From: an uncultured Christensenella sp. | GTDB taxonomy: Bacteria; Bacillota; Clostridia; Christensenellales; Borkfalkiaceae | Length of the DNA: 64,000 nucleotides | NCBI GenBank assembly: GCA_910586035.1 | Contig: CAJUHT010000004.1 | Span: 1-64,000, forward strand | Reading direction: 5' to 3' | Part shown: positions 25,220-33,354 of the stretch, piece by piece | Layout: each line of letters starts with the position of its first letter | Position numbering within the stretch: position 1 is the stretch's first letter | The notes under the pieces: model-generated | The model's input: the letters and a program-made list of their open reading frames with translations, nothing else | Databases searched by the model: none | What the model was told of the DNA's origin: nothing | Program-made: the position numbers and the translations under genes

Positions 25220-25259
25220 TTACGCGCCCGCGCTTTAATAAAAAAGCGCGGGCGCGTAA
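25220..25259. terminator. Bidirectional terminator between thiT and rseP
   Basis: TTACGCGCCCGCGCTTT / AAAGCGCGGGCGCGTAA, a 17-bp perfect stem between convergent genes. Confidence 0.85.
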
Positions 25260-25263
25260 TATT

Positions 25264-26379
25264 TCAGCACCTTGCAAACTGCAAAATGTCTACTATTACG
25301 GCAAAGCCGAGAATAAGCACAAACCCCACGGCGTGTATAACCGCCTCCACTTTTCTCGGAATAGGCTTTCTGAATACCCACTCGATTAAACAAAAAATAA
25401 CCTTGCTACCGTCCAGCGCGGGTATGGGCAAAAGGTTGAACACAGCGAGGTTTACGCCTATATACGCGGCAATCTGCAAAAAGCTTTGCAACCCCTGCGA
25501 GGCAATGGCGCCCGTAACCTTTATGGTGGTAACCGGTCCGCCCATCGCGCTTATGCTTAAACTGCCCGTAAGCAGTTCGCCCAACACCCTGAAAATTGCG
25601 CCCGCCGTCTTGAAAGAATAGACGAACGACCTGCCCAGCGTGCCGAAAAAGGAAAACCTTACGTTTTGCGAAGTTACGCACCAATAGAGATTGCCGTCCT
25701 CCCCCTTGTAAGTATCCGAGCCGAGAGCGCGCCACAGCTTGCTGATTTCCGAAGAGTTTTTAAAATTACAGTCGGAGCGGAGGATAACCTGCGCGCTCGT
25801 CTTTTCCCCCTCCCTTAAAACTTCAACGGTTACCTTGTCGCCCTCCGACTTGCCGCGCAGAGCGTATATCAGGTCGGTTGCAAAGTAGGCGGTTTTGCCC
25901 TCTATGCCCAAAATGACGTCGCCCTCCGCAAGCGAATACTCCGCCGCGTAATTAGGGTTTTCGGCAATCGCGCCCATCTTGTAGCAGGGCTGACCGAACG
26001 AAAAGAAACCGACAATTATAAGCAGAACGGCTAAAAGGTAATTCATAAGCGCGCCGCTTACCAAAACTATAATTCTTTGCCAGGGCTTTTTGCTGTTGAA
26101 CGAGTCGGGCGCGGCTTCTTCGCCGTCCTCCCCCTGAAAGGCGCAAAAACCGCCCAAGGGAAAGGCGCGCACGGAAAACAGAGTGCCGTGCTTTTTGCCC
26201 TTGCGCCTGAACAGTTTAGGTCCGAACCCTATGGCAAACTCGTTTATTTTGAACCCCAGAATTCTGCCGGCTATAAAGTGCCCGAACTCGTGCACGCATA
26301 TCATTGCCAGCAAAATTAAAACGGCAAGCAAGACCGAAAGTATTACGTTGCCTATGCCGGAAGCCAAAAGATTTGTCAT
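25264..26379 (-). CDS. rseP: Site-2 intramembrane metalloprotease RseP/RasP
   Basis: 371 residues. The zinc site HEFGH is at residues 30-34 in the first membrane helix, a central PDZ domain follows (about 110-200), and the third metal ligand is in NLLPIPALDGSKVI. It cleaves membrane-embedded anti-sigma factors and signal-peptide remnants. It overlaps dxr by 4 nt, the usual dxr-rseP pair of the rpsB...rseP cluster. Confidence 0.95.
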   Translation of the reverse strand: MTNLLASGIGNVILSVLLAVLILLAMICVHEFGHFIAGRILGFKINEFAIGFGPKLFRRKGKKHGTLFSVRAFPLGGFCAFQGEDGEEAAPDSFNSKKPWQRIIVLVSGALMNYLLAVLLIIVGFFSFGQPCYKMGAIAENPNYAAEYSLAEGDVILGIEGKTAYFATDLIYALRGKSEGDKVTVEVLREGEKTSAQVILRSDCNFKNSSEISKLWRALGSDTYKGEDGNLYWCVTSQNVRFSFFGTLGRSFVYSFKTAGAIFRVLGELLTGSLSISAMGGPVTTIKVTGAIASQGLQSFLQIAAYIGVNLAVFNLLPIPALDGSKVIFCLIEWVFRKPIPRKVEAVIHAVGFVLILGFAVIVDILQFARC

Positions 26380-27515
26380 TGTACCTCTTTAATAATTCTA
26401 TAAGCCACTTGGCGGGCGTTTAAGTCGGCGGAGAGCAGAGCTTCGTACCCGTCGGCTTTACCGTTCACCACAGAGCTTACAACCCTGTCGGCTACGGTAT
26501 AAATATCGGTAAAGCGCAACCCGCCGTTTAAAAACGCGTTTACCGCAACCTCGCTTGCCGCGTTTAAAGCCGTGGGCAGAATACCGCCCTCTTCCCCGCA
26601 GGTAAGCGCCAAATCGTACAGCGGATATTGCTTGCGTTCAAGCGGCTGAAAATCGAGATTTAACCGTTGCGTAAAGTCCAACTGCTTCAAACCGCAGTCC
26701 AATCTGTCGGGATAGGTAAGCGCCAGCTGAATGGGCAATTCCATTGTCGGGTAAGATAGCTGCGCAAGCGTAGCCCCGTCCTTAAAGCGCACCATAGAGT
26801 GCACTATGCTCTGCGGGTGAATTACCGCGGTTATTGCAGAGTAAGGCGCGCCGTAAAGGTGATGAGCCTCGATTACCTCGTACCCCTTATTCAACAATGT
26901 TGCGCTGTCTATCGTAATTTTTGCGCCCATCTTCCAGGTGGGGTGCGCGAGAGCCTGCTGGGGCGATACGCTTTTAAGAGTATCCCACGCCCTGCCGCGG
27001 AACGCGCCGCCGCTCGCAGTAATTATAAGGCTTTCGAAGGGGGCGCGACAGTCGAAGTTTAAACACTGCCACAGCGCGGAATGCTCGCTGTCTACGGGCA
27101 CGAGCTTTGCCGCCCTTTTCATTACCAAATCGCCGCCGCAGACAAGCGTTTCCTTGTTGGCAAGCGCGAGGGTAGCCCCCAGCTCTATTGCCTTTAAGCT
27201 GTATTTAAGCCCCGCAAAGCCGCCGCAGGCGACAAATATTACGTCCGCCCCGCACTCTTCGAGCGCTTTAAGCGCGCCGCCCTCGCCGCTTAAAAAGGTT
27301 GTGCACTGCGGCGCTTCCTTATAGTTTTTCGCCGCGGTTTCGTCCGCAAGGGCGGCAAACGGCGGTTTGAATTCGTCAATCTGCCGCGCAAAGCTTGCAA
27401 CCGAACCGCCCGCGATAAGCGCGACGATTTGAAACTTGGCGGGATAGCGGCGCACAACGTTTATAACCTGCCTGCCAATCGAGCCCGTACTGCCGACAAC
27501 GGCGACTTTCTTCAT
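26376..27515 (-). CDS. dxr: 1-deoxy-D-xylulose 5-phosphate reductoisomerase
   Basis: 379 residues. Second step of the MEP isoprenoid pathway, NADPH-dependent. N-terminal VVGSTGSIGRQ binds NADPH; ALANKETLVCGGDLV, VDSEHSALWQCL and ITASGGAFRGR are catalytic-domain signatures with the metal-binding Asp/Glu. The product feeds undecaprenyl phosphate synthesis through UppS in the same cluster. Confidence 0.97.
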   Translation of the reverse strand: MKKVAVVGSTGSIGRQVINVVRRYPAKFQIVALIAGGSVASFARQIDEFKPPFAALADETAAKNYKEAPQCTTFLSGEGGALKALEECGADVIFVACGGFAGLKYSLKAIELGATLALANKETLVCGGDLVMKRAAKLVPVDSEHSALWQCLNFDCRAPFESLIITASGGAFRGRAWDTLKSVSPQQALAHPTWKMGAKITIDSATLLNKGYEVIEAHHLYGAPYSAITAVIHPQSIVHSMVRFKDGATLAQLSYPTMELPIQLALTYPDRLDCGLKQLDFTQRLNLDFQPLERKQYPLYDLALTCGEEGGILPTALNAASEVAVNAFLNGGLRFTDIYTVADRVVSSVVNGKADGYEALLSADLNARQVAYRIIKEVQ

Positions 27516-27565
27516 ATCTATTATACCCTTTAAAATTTATTTAATGTCTGTTTGAGTAATAAAAA

Positions 27566-27580
27566 GGCGGCAATGCCGCC
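27566..27580 (-). terminator. Short terminator-like hairpin between cdsA and dxr
   Basis: Minus strand GGCGGC-ATT-GCCGCC followed by TTTTTATTAC. It may limit readthrough from cdsA into dxr. Confidence 0.55.
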
Positions 27581-27614
27581 CCGTTTTACGCGCCCTTAAC
27601 AAGCGCGCAAGTTA

Positions 27615-28574
27615 TTAAACCATCATAAAGCACACTACAATCGCCACGGTTGCAAACAGCATACTGTCGAACCTGTCGAGCACCCCGCCGTGCCCGGGCA
27701 GAATATTTCCCATATCCTTTACCCCGCAACCGCGCTTTATCGCGCTTTCAAACAAATCGCCCAGCTGTGCTAAAATCGCGGTGGGAACAGATATAAGAAT
27801 GAGCACGACCACGTCGGGAAGTTTACCGCCGTAAACAAAGTCGACCGCGCCCGAATAGCGGCATATAACCCAAGTAATAACCGCCGCGAGTATTCCGCCG
27901 AGTACTCCGCCGACCGCGCCTATAACCGTCTTATTCGGGCTTGTATGTGGAGCAAGCTTTAACGGCAAAAGTTTGCCGAACACTTTACCGAGGAAAAACG
28001 CGCCCGTATCCACAAAGGGAACTATTATAAACAGCAATAGTATAGCCGCTTCCGAGTTTTCCAACATATGGTTAATGTTAGGTCCCACGCTTGCCAGCGC
28101 GCCGCAGTAGAGCAGGCACAGCTCGGCATAGGCGGTGCTCTTCAAATCGCTCCGCTCGTGGTCGAAAACCGTAAGCGAGGCGGTTACCATTGCGCCCAAA
28201 CTGCCGATAGCCAGCAACAGCAGTAACGCCACAACGCCGGGCGAAGGCGAACCGAGCTTTATCGCCACCATTTTACCTATTACGAAAGAGGGGATAAGAC
28301 AAGCGCAGGTGCCTATTACTATCCACCTCTGCGCTTCGGAAATGCCGCCCGTAAGCAACGGCTTTTCGCCCTCGGCTACCTCCGCCGCCCTCTTATGTTC
28401 GCCGAGAGCGCGGGTAAATTCGTATGCGCCTACAACCGAAATGAGCCAGAATAACAGGTCGACGCCAAGCGCGCCGTAGTCCAATCCGTCCTTTACGGGT
28501 ATAAGCAATTTCATAACCAGCAAGCCCACCATAACCAATACATAGCAGACGCCGGTTATAACCCTCTTCTTCAT
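27615..28574 (-). CDS. cdsA: Phosphatidate cytidylyltransferase
   Basis: 319 residues, multi-spanning. It makes CDP-diacylglycerol for phospholipid synthesis. The C-terminal CDS signature is complete: SAIKRGCGVKDMGNILPGHGG followed by VLDRFDSM. Eight or more hydrophobic segments are visible. It is somewhat longer than the usual ~270 residues because of an early polar loop around residues 55-75. It lies 15 nt after uppS. Confidence 0.95.
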   Translation of the reverse strand: MKKRVITGVCYVLVMVGLLVMKLLIPVKDGLDYGALGVDLLFWLISVVGAYEFTRALGEHKRAAEVAEGEKPLLTGGISEAQRWIVIGTCACLIPSFVIGKMVAIKLGSPSPGVVALLLLLAIGSLGAMVTASLTVFDHERSDLKSTAYAELCLLYCGALASVGPNINHMLENSEAAILLLFIIVPFVDTGAFFLGKVFGKLLPLKLAPHTSPNKTVIGAVGGVLGGILAAVITWVICRYSGAVDFVYGGKLPDVVVLILISVPTAILAQLGDLFESAIKRGCGVKDMGNILPGHGGVLDRFDSMLFATVAIVVCFMMV

Positions 28575-28589
28575 TACAATAAAACTCCT

Positions 28590-29285
28590 TTAAACCTTGC
28601 CGAAACGCCTTGTCCGCGCCGAATAATCGCCAATCGCTCTTTCAAATTTATCGTCGGTGAAATCGGGGAACAGCGCGTCGGTAAAGTACAGTTCGGCATA
28701 CGCCGCCTGCCACAGCAGGAAGTTGGAAAGCCTCAGCTCGCCGCCCGTTCGGATAATAAAATCGGGGTCGGGCACGCCGTCCGTATATAAAAGACGGGAA
28801 AACGCTTGCTCGTCCACCCGCACACCGCTCTCCGCGGCTATATTTGCGGCGCGGACTATCTCGTTGCGGGCGCCGTAGCCCAGCGCCATTATAAAAGTAA
28901 AGTCGGCTTTGTCGGGCGACTTAGCCGCGTTTGTTTCTATTATCACCCTCACGTCGTCGGGCAAGAGGGACAAATCGCCTATAATTTTTACGCGCGCGCC
29001 CTTGGATACGAGTTTTTCCACGCACTCGCAAAAGTGCTTGCGTATAAGCTCGTACATCTTTTCAAGCTCGTCTTTGGGGCGCATAAGGTTTTCGGTGGAA
29101 AGCGCGTACACGGTTAAATAGCGCACGCCCAGCTCCTTGGCTCTTTCGGCAAGCGCGACCATACGTTTAAGCCCCGCGCTATGACCTGCGGGCGCGGGAA
29201 GCAAACGCTTGGTTGCCCAACGCCTGTTCCCGTCCATAATGATACCCACGTGGCGGGGTATGTTTGTAAGGTCGTTTTTCGCCAT
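28590..29285 (-). CDS. uppS: Undecaprenyl diphosphate synthase
   Basis: 231 residues from the ATG at 29285; an upstream TTG (29309) adds eight residues. The cis-prenyltransferase P-loop-like motif HVGIIMDGNRRWA supplies the catalytic Asp; TVYALSTENLMRP and the end motif IRTGGELRLSNFLLWQAAYAELYF are intact. It makes the C55 carrier for cell-wall precursors, using the isoprenoid supply from the MEP pathway (dxr). Confidence 0.95.
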   Translation of the reverse strand: MAKNDLTNIPRHVGIIMDGNRRWATKRLLPAPAGHSAGLKRMVALAERAKELGVRYLTVYALSTENLMRPKDELEKMYELIRKHFCECVEKLVSKGARVKIIGDLSLLPDDVRVIIETNAAKSPDKADFTFIMALGYGARNEIVRAANIAAESGVRVDEQAFSRLLYTDGVPDPDFIIRTGGELRLSNFLLWQAAYAELYFTDALFPDFTDDKFERAIGDYSARTRRFGKV

Positions 29286-29375
29286 ACCTATTTTGCGCCC
29301 AAAATACAAAATTGCAAAGGCAATTAAACAACCCGAACGCGAACGCGCGCTACGGATTGTAAAAAACCTGTTGCG

Positions 29376-29945
29376 TTAAACCGTCATTATTTCTTTTTCT
29401 TTTGCGGAAACGGCGGCGTCTACTTTGGCAACCGCGTCAACCATAAGCTTTTCGGCTTCCTTTTCGCCCTGCGCAAACTCGTCCTCGGAAACGCTCTTGT
29501 CGTTCTTCAACTTTTTAAGCCCGTCCATAGCGTCGCGGCGCACGTTTCTCTGCGCAATTTTGGCTTCTTCGCCGAGCTTTTTAATCTGCTTAACCAAATC
29601 GCGGCGGCGCTCCTCGGTAAGTTCGGGGAACACAAGCCTAATAACCTTACCGTCGTTGGTGGGCGTTAAACCTATGTTGGAAATCTGAATAGCCTTTTCT
29701 ATGCCCTTCAACGCTGATACGTCCCAAGGGGAAATTACAAGGCACCTGCCCTCCTGCACGGATACGTTAGCCATCTGGGTAACGGGCGTCATTGCTCCGT
29801 AATAATCTACGGTTACTTTGTCGAGGATATGGGGGTTTGCGCGCCCCGCGCGGATTGCCGCAAAGTCCTCTTTAAGTACGGAAACCGCCTTTTCGAGTTT
29901 GTCTTCAAGCACAAGCAGTATTTCTTCAATGAGCTCGTTTTCCAT
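29376..29945 (-). CDS. frr: Ribosome recycling factor
   Basis: 189 residues from the ATG at 29945, which has AAGGAG nine nt upstream; a longer open frame continues into the pyrH gap but lacks such a site. Signatures: ILDKVTVDYYG, PVTQMANVSVQEGR and FPELTEERRRDLVKQ. It releases ribosomes after termination together with EF-G. It follows pyrH by 41 nt. Confidence 0.96.
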   Translation of the reverse strand: MENELIEEILLVLEDKLEKAVSVLKEDFAAIRAGRANPHILDKVTVDYYGAMTPVTQMANVSVQEGRCLVISPWDVSALKGIEKAIQISNIGLTPTNDGKVIRLVFPELTEERRRDLVKQIKKLGEEAKIAQRNVRRDAMDGLKKLKNDKSVSEDEFAQGEKEAEKLMVDAVAKVDAAVSAKEKEIMTV

Positions 29946-29986
29946 TGTTGTTCTCCTTTGATATTCTAATTTGCGATAATTTAAAT

Positions 29987-30697
29987 TCAATTGTTGTCGA
30001 TAACCGTACCCAGCTTTTCGCCGCATACCACGCGCACTATCGAGTTAGGCTCGTCCAGCCCGAAAGCTATTACGGGCACGTCGTTTTCCATACACATAGT
30101 AGCCGCCGTGGCGTCCATCGCCTTGATGCCGTTTTTAATAATATCTATATAATTTATATGCTCGTACTTCTTTGCCGAGGGATTGGTCTTGGGGTCGGAA
30201 TCGTATATTCCGTCTATATTTTTAGCCATCATCAACAGGTCGGCTTGAATTTCGCACGCGCGTTGAGCCGCCGCCGTATCGGTGGAGCAATACGGGTTGC
30301 CCGTACCGCAAGCCATAATTACAACCCTGCCCTTTTCAAAGTGGTGCAACGCCTTGCGCAGAATGTACGGCTCGGCAACCGAGGTCATAATGAGCGCCGT
30401 CTGCACCCTTGTGGGAATGCCGCGCTGTTCCAACGCGTCCATCATTGCAAGCGAATTCATAACGGTGGCAAGCATACCCATATGGTCGGCGGTGGTGCGG
30501 TCCATCTTTTTGCCCTGACGCCCGCGCCAGAAGTTGCCGCCGCCTATAACCAGCGCGATTTCCACGCCCATTTCCTTTATGGCTTGTATCTGGTCGACCA
30601 CTCCCGAAATAACGTTTTCGTTGAGCCCGTGCCCTTCCTTGCCCGCAAGCGCTTCGCCGGAGAGCTTAATCAGCACTCTTTTATACTTAGGTTGCAT
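29987..30697 (-). CDS. pyrH: UMP kinase
   Basis: 236 residues. It phosphorylates UMP to UDP as a homohexamer of the amino-acid-kinase fold. RVLIKLSGEALAG, LVIGGGNFWRGRQG, ADHMGMLATVMN and the CGTGNPYCSTDTAAAQRA region are family signatures. It leads the pyrH-frr-uppS-cdsA-dxr-rseP block and has its own promoter. The usual upstream neighbour tsf is ~3.8 kb away because of inserted accessory genes. Confidence 0.96.
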   Translation of the reverse strand: MQPKYKRVLIKLSGEALAGKEGHGLNENVISGVVDQIQAIKEMGVEIALVIGGGNFWRGRQGKKMDRTTADHMGMLATVMNSLAMMDALEQRGIPTRVQTALIMTSVAEPYILRKALHHFEKGRVVIMACGTGNPYCSTDTAAAQRACEIQADLLMMAKNIDGIYDSDPKTNPSAKKYEHINYIDIIKNGIKAMDATAATMCMENDVPVIAFGLDEPNSIVRVVCGEKLGTVIDNN

Positions 30698-30730
30698 ACC
30701 GTTCCCCTTATATTATATTTCCACTACCAA

Positions 30731-30759
30731 ATTATAGCATACGCGCAAAGACAAATCAA
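30731..30759 (-). promoter_or_regulatory. pyrH promoter (extended -10)
   Basis: TTGATT (30759-30754), 17 nt, TGCTATAAT with TATAAT at 30736-30731. Confidence 0.75.
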
Positions 30760-30822
30760 TACATTTACGGATAAAATTTAAACCCGTTCGCGCGGGCGGA
30801 ACGCGCAAATTTACCCGAAGTA

Positions 30823-30851
30823 TTGCAAAATTGACGGCATTATATTACAAT
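30823..30851 (+). promoter_or_regulatory. Promoter of the 7-TM protein; predicted leaderless
   Basis: TTGCAA (30823-30828), 17 nt, TACAAT (30846-30851); the ATG begins seven nt downstream at 30858. Confidence 0.6.
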
Positions 30852-30857
30852 AAAAAT

Positions 30858-31577
30858 ATGATAACCAAAAAATGCGCGCTTACCCTCGGCGGGTTCGCGC
30901 TTACTACGTTTCTGTTTTTTGTTTGCTTACACGTTACGTCGCTGTTTAAAACGTCCAAGTGGATGGGCGTAGGCGTTGCCGTCGGCGTGTTTGTAATTAT
31001 GCTGATTTTTACGCTCGTATACCGAAAAAACGCCGTTCTTCCCTTTTTTGTCATTCCTATAAACGCAATTGCCGACGGGCTGGCGGCAAGCAGTCTTTTC
31101 ACCCATATAGGCGTATACCCGCAAATATGGCAGACGGCAATTCTGTTTGCCGCCGTAAACGCCGCGTTCTTTTGCTTTTGCCTGTTTGCAAAAACAACGT
31201 TTTTTAAAGAGCATTTCGTAATTTCGATTTTATGTTTTTGCGTTACTATTGTTGCGGCGCTCATAACCGCCACCTTAGTCAACGATACGGTAAAGCTTCA
31301 CCCCGCAATAATATGGCTTGCCTGGTTAAGCTTGATTCCGCTTTTTTCCTTTATAATATCCACCGCAATCTACGCGGAAAGCGCCTTAAAGCAAATAAAA
31401 AATATCTGCTACGGCTCCTTTGCCGCGCTGATTTTAATCATTATTGTAGTCATTTCGGTAATCTCACAGGGCGAAGCGCTCGACGGATTTGGGGACGGCT
31501 TAGGCGGCGACGTTGCGGGCTCGTACAGAAGGCGCAACCCTTTCGAATACCGAGACGGCTTCGAGGACGTAATTTAA
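30858..31577 (+). CDS. Unknown seven-helix membrane protein
   Basis: 239 residues from the ATG at 30858; an in-frame TTG at 30831 lies inside the promoter. Seven hydrophobic segments alternate with very short loops. The C-terminal ~35 residues are soluble and Gly/Asp-rich (GDGLGGDVAGSYRRRNPFEYRDG). There is no family I recognise and no catalytic motif. It is a single-gene unit with its own promoter and terminator between pyrH (divergent) and the methyltransferase. Confidence 0.75.
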   Translation: MITKKCALTLGGFALTTFLFFVCLHVTSLFKTSKWMGVGVAVGVFVIMLIFTLVYRKNAVLPFFVIPINAIADGLAASSLFTHIGVYPQIWQTAILFAAVNAAFFCFCLFAKTTFFKEHFVISILCFCVTIVAALITATLVNDTVKLHPAIIWLAWLSLIPLFSFIISTAIYAESALKQIKNICYGSFAALILIIIVVISVISQGEALDGFGDGLGGDVAGSYRRRNPFEYRDGFEDVI

Positions 31578-31583
31578 ATTAAG

Positions 31584-31617
31584 TACGCCCCGCGCGGCCG
31601 TCGCCGCGCGGGGCGTA
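31584..31617 (+). terminator. Terminator of the 7-TM gene
   Basis: TACGCCCCGCGCGGC-CGTC-GCCGCGCGGGGCGTA, a 15-bp stem, then TTTATAAT. Confidence 0.8.
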
Positions 31618-31670
31618 TTTATAATAGCAAAATTTAGAAAATCGAAGCGCTATATTTCATCAATAATTGC

Positions 31671-31699
31671 TTGATCTTTTTATTTATATATGTTATAAT
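31671..31699 (+). promoter_or_regulatory. Methyltransferase promoter
   Basis: TTGATC (31671-31676), 17 nt, TATAAT (31694-31699). Confidence 0.75.
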
Positions 31700-31722
31700 T
31701 GATTTACCGAATGGGAAAGCAT

Positions 31723-32496
31723 ATGGAAATCAACAAAGTATATAACAACGATATATTTGATTTATTAAAAACTCTGCCGGACAACAGCGTCGATATGATA
31801 TATAGCGACCCTGACTATAATGTCGGCATTAAATATAACGGAAAATCATACACTAAAAATTTTGGCGAATACATTGAATGGTACATAGCGCTTGCCAAAG
31901 AATCGTTGCGGGTGCTTAAACCCGACGGTAATATGTTTTTTATTAACTACCCCAAACAAAACGCTTATTTGAGGGTAAAATTTTTGGACGAAAGCTGTTA
32001 TAACGTTTTTGATTACGTATGGGTTTACAATTCCAACGTGGGTCATTCCCCAAAAAAATTTACTACGGCGCACCGTAGCATACTGCACTGCACAAAGTCC
32101 GCGGACAATAAGTGGTTTAAAAACCAAGTTGCCGAACCTTATAAAAACCCGACGGACAAAAGAATTCAGGCTAATATGGCTAACGGAAGTTGCGGGCGTA
32201 TGCCTTATTCCTGGCTGTACTACGATTTGGTAAAAAACGTATCTAAGGATAAAACTATTCACTCCTGCCAAATCCCCAAAGGCTTAGTGGAAAAACTAAT
32301 TTTAGCGTCAACTAAACCCGACGATTTAATTTTAATACATTTCGGAGGGTCCGGGGGCGAAATTGTATGTGTGCAACAACTTGGCAGAAATTTTATTTCC
32401 GCCGAGTTGGACGAAACATATGTAAAACTTATCAATGACCGCTTGGCAAACAACGGTCAAATTCCCGAACAATTTAAGTTGAAACACAAACAATAA
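31723..32496 (+). CDS. DNA adenine methyltransferase-like protein (beta-type order)
   Basis: 257 residues from the ATG at 31723 (31711 is an alternative; a TTG at 31699 overlaps the -10 box). The catalytic motif IV reads DPDY (29-32), not the usual DPPY. The SAM-binding motif I comes late, as in beta-class enzymes, and reads FGGSGGE (207-213). A target-recognition region lies between. It is expected to methylate adenine N6 (or cytosine N4) in a short site and probably protects against the convergent neighbour, whose stop codon abuts its own. The gene is AT-rich compared with the housekeeping genes. Confidence 0.8.
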   Translation: MEINKVYNNDIFDLLKTLPDNSVDMIYSDPDYNVGIKYNGKSYTKNFGEYIEWYIALAKESLRVLKPDGNMFFINYPKQNAYLRVKFLDESCYNVFDYVWVYNSNVGHSPKKFTTAHRSILHCTKSADNKWFKNQVAEPYKNPTDKRIQANMANGSCGRMPYSWLYYDLVKNVSKDKTIHSCQIPKGLVEKLILASTKPDDLILIHFGGSGGEIVCVQQLGRNFISAELDETYVKLINDRLANNGQIPEQFKLKHKQ

Positions 32497-33264
32497 TCAA
32501 TTGGTCAGATACGGTGAAAACAGAGCGATAAGTTCTTTATTTGAAAGAGGTTGTACCCCGCGGGTTTTAGCAAACTTTTGGGCAACCTCTATAATTACTG
32601 AAAAATCAATTTTTTCTTTTTTACCCTCGCATTTTAAAACCTCGTCAACAAATTTTTGAAACAGAATCGGCACCGATATACAGCTTAGCAACGTATTTAT
32701 TCTGCCGTTTTTCCTCTTACCCGCAATCGTAAAATCAGGGCGGTTATCGACGGTATGATATTTTACGTCTTCATTCCAACTTAAAACGTCAAGAAAATGA
32801 AGGAATGAAATCACGTCTATCTTTAAATTTTTTTCGTCGATTTCCCGCTGAATTTCAGCGATTTCACTTTTTACCTCTTCATCGGGTACAAATCTCAATT
32901 TTTTATCAACGTAATTAAAATCAAAGAGATACGCCATTCTATAAATTAAGGCGGAAAGCTTTTTATAATTATCCAAACTTATTACATTATATAATCTACA
33001 CAACAAGTTCCAGATATCCGCAAACTTAAAGTTTTCGTAATCTTTACCCACGTTTGGCGACATATCGTTAAGATTAGGCTCTTTTCTGAAATATTCTTTG
33101 CCCGGTTTAAGGAAAAAGACTTCCCTTTGGTCGTCGAGTTTATCCACTACGTATTTAACGGGTTTTTTAGGGTCGGTAAATTTTATGTCCAACGCCTCCT
33201 GAATTCTCGCCTTCCTCTTTTCTATAACTTCCGTCGGACAACCTATGACTACTTTTGTAAACAT
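32497..33264 (-). CDS. Unknown protein, candidate cognate restriction endonuclease
   Basis: 255 residues, largely helical and charged. I do not recognise the family. Position is the main clue: it converges tail-to-tail with the methyltransferase with no gap, an arrangement common for type II restriction pairs. A segment NEDVKYHTVDNRPDFTIAGKRK (about 170-190) has the acidic-lysine mix seen in PD-(D/E)XK nucleases, but the spacing is not canonical. A methyltransferase accessory or unrelated cargo cannot be excluded. Confidence 0.6.
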   Translation of the reverse strand: MFTKVVIGCPTEVIEKRKARIQEALDIKFTDPKKPVKYVVDKLDDQREVFFLKPGKEYFRKEPNLNDMSPNVGKDYENFKFADIWNLLCRLYNVISLDNYKKLSALIYRMAYLFDFNYVDKKLRFVPDEEVKSEIAEIQREIDEKNLKIDVISFLHFLDVLSWNEDVKYHTVDNRPDFTIAGKRKNGRINTLLSCISVPILFQKFVDEVLKCEGKKEKIDFSVIIEVAQKFAKTRGVQPLSNKELIALFSPYLTN

Positions 33265-33304
33265 ATAATACCTCCATACATTTCACGAGCATTATAACAT
33301 AATT

Positions 33305-33347
33305 AAAATATAAATCAATACCCGCGCGGGGCATTGATTTATATTTT
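33305..33347 (-). terminator. Terminator after TIR-GNAT gene
   Basis: AAAATATAAATCAAT / ATTGATTTATATTTT, a 15-bp perfect stem with an inner CCC/GGG, 8 nt beyond the TIR-GNAT stop codon. Confidence 0.75.
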
Positions 33348-33354
33348 ACGTTCT

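Noticed and set aside
31699..31722. Upstream TTG start for the methyltransferase
   Set aside because: The TTG shares its first base with the -10 TATAAT, so it would not be within the transcript.
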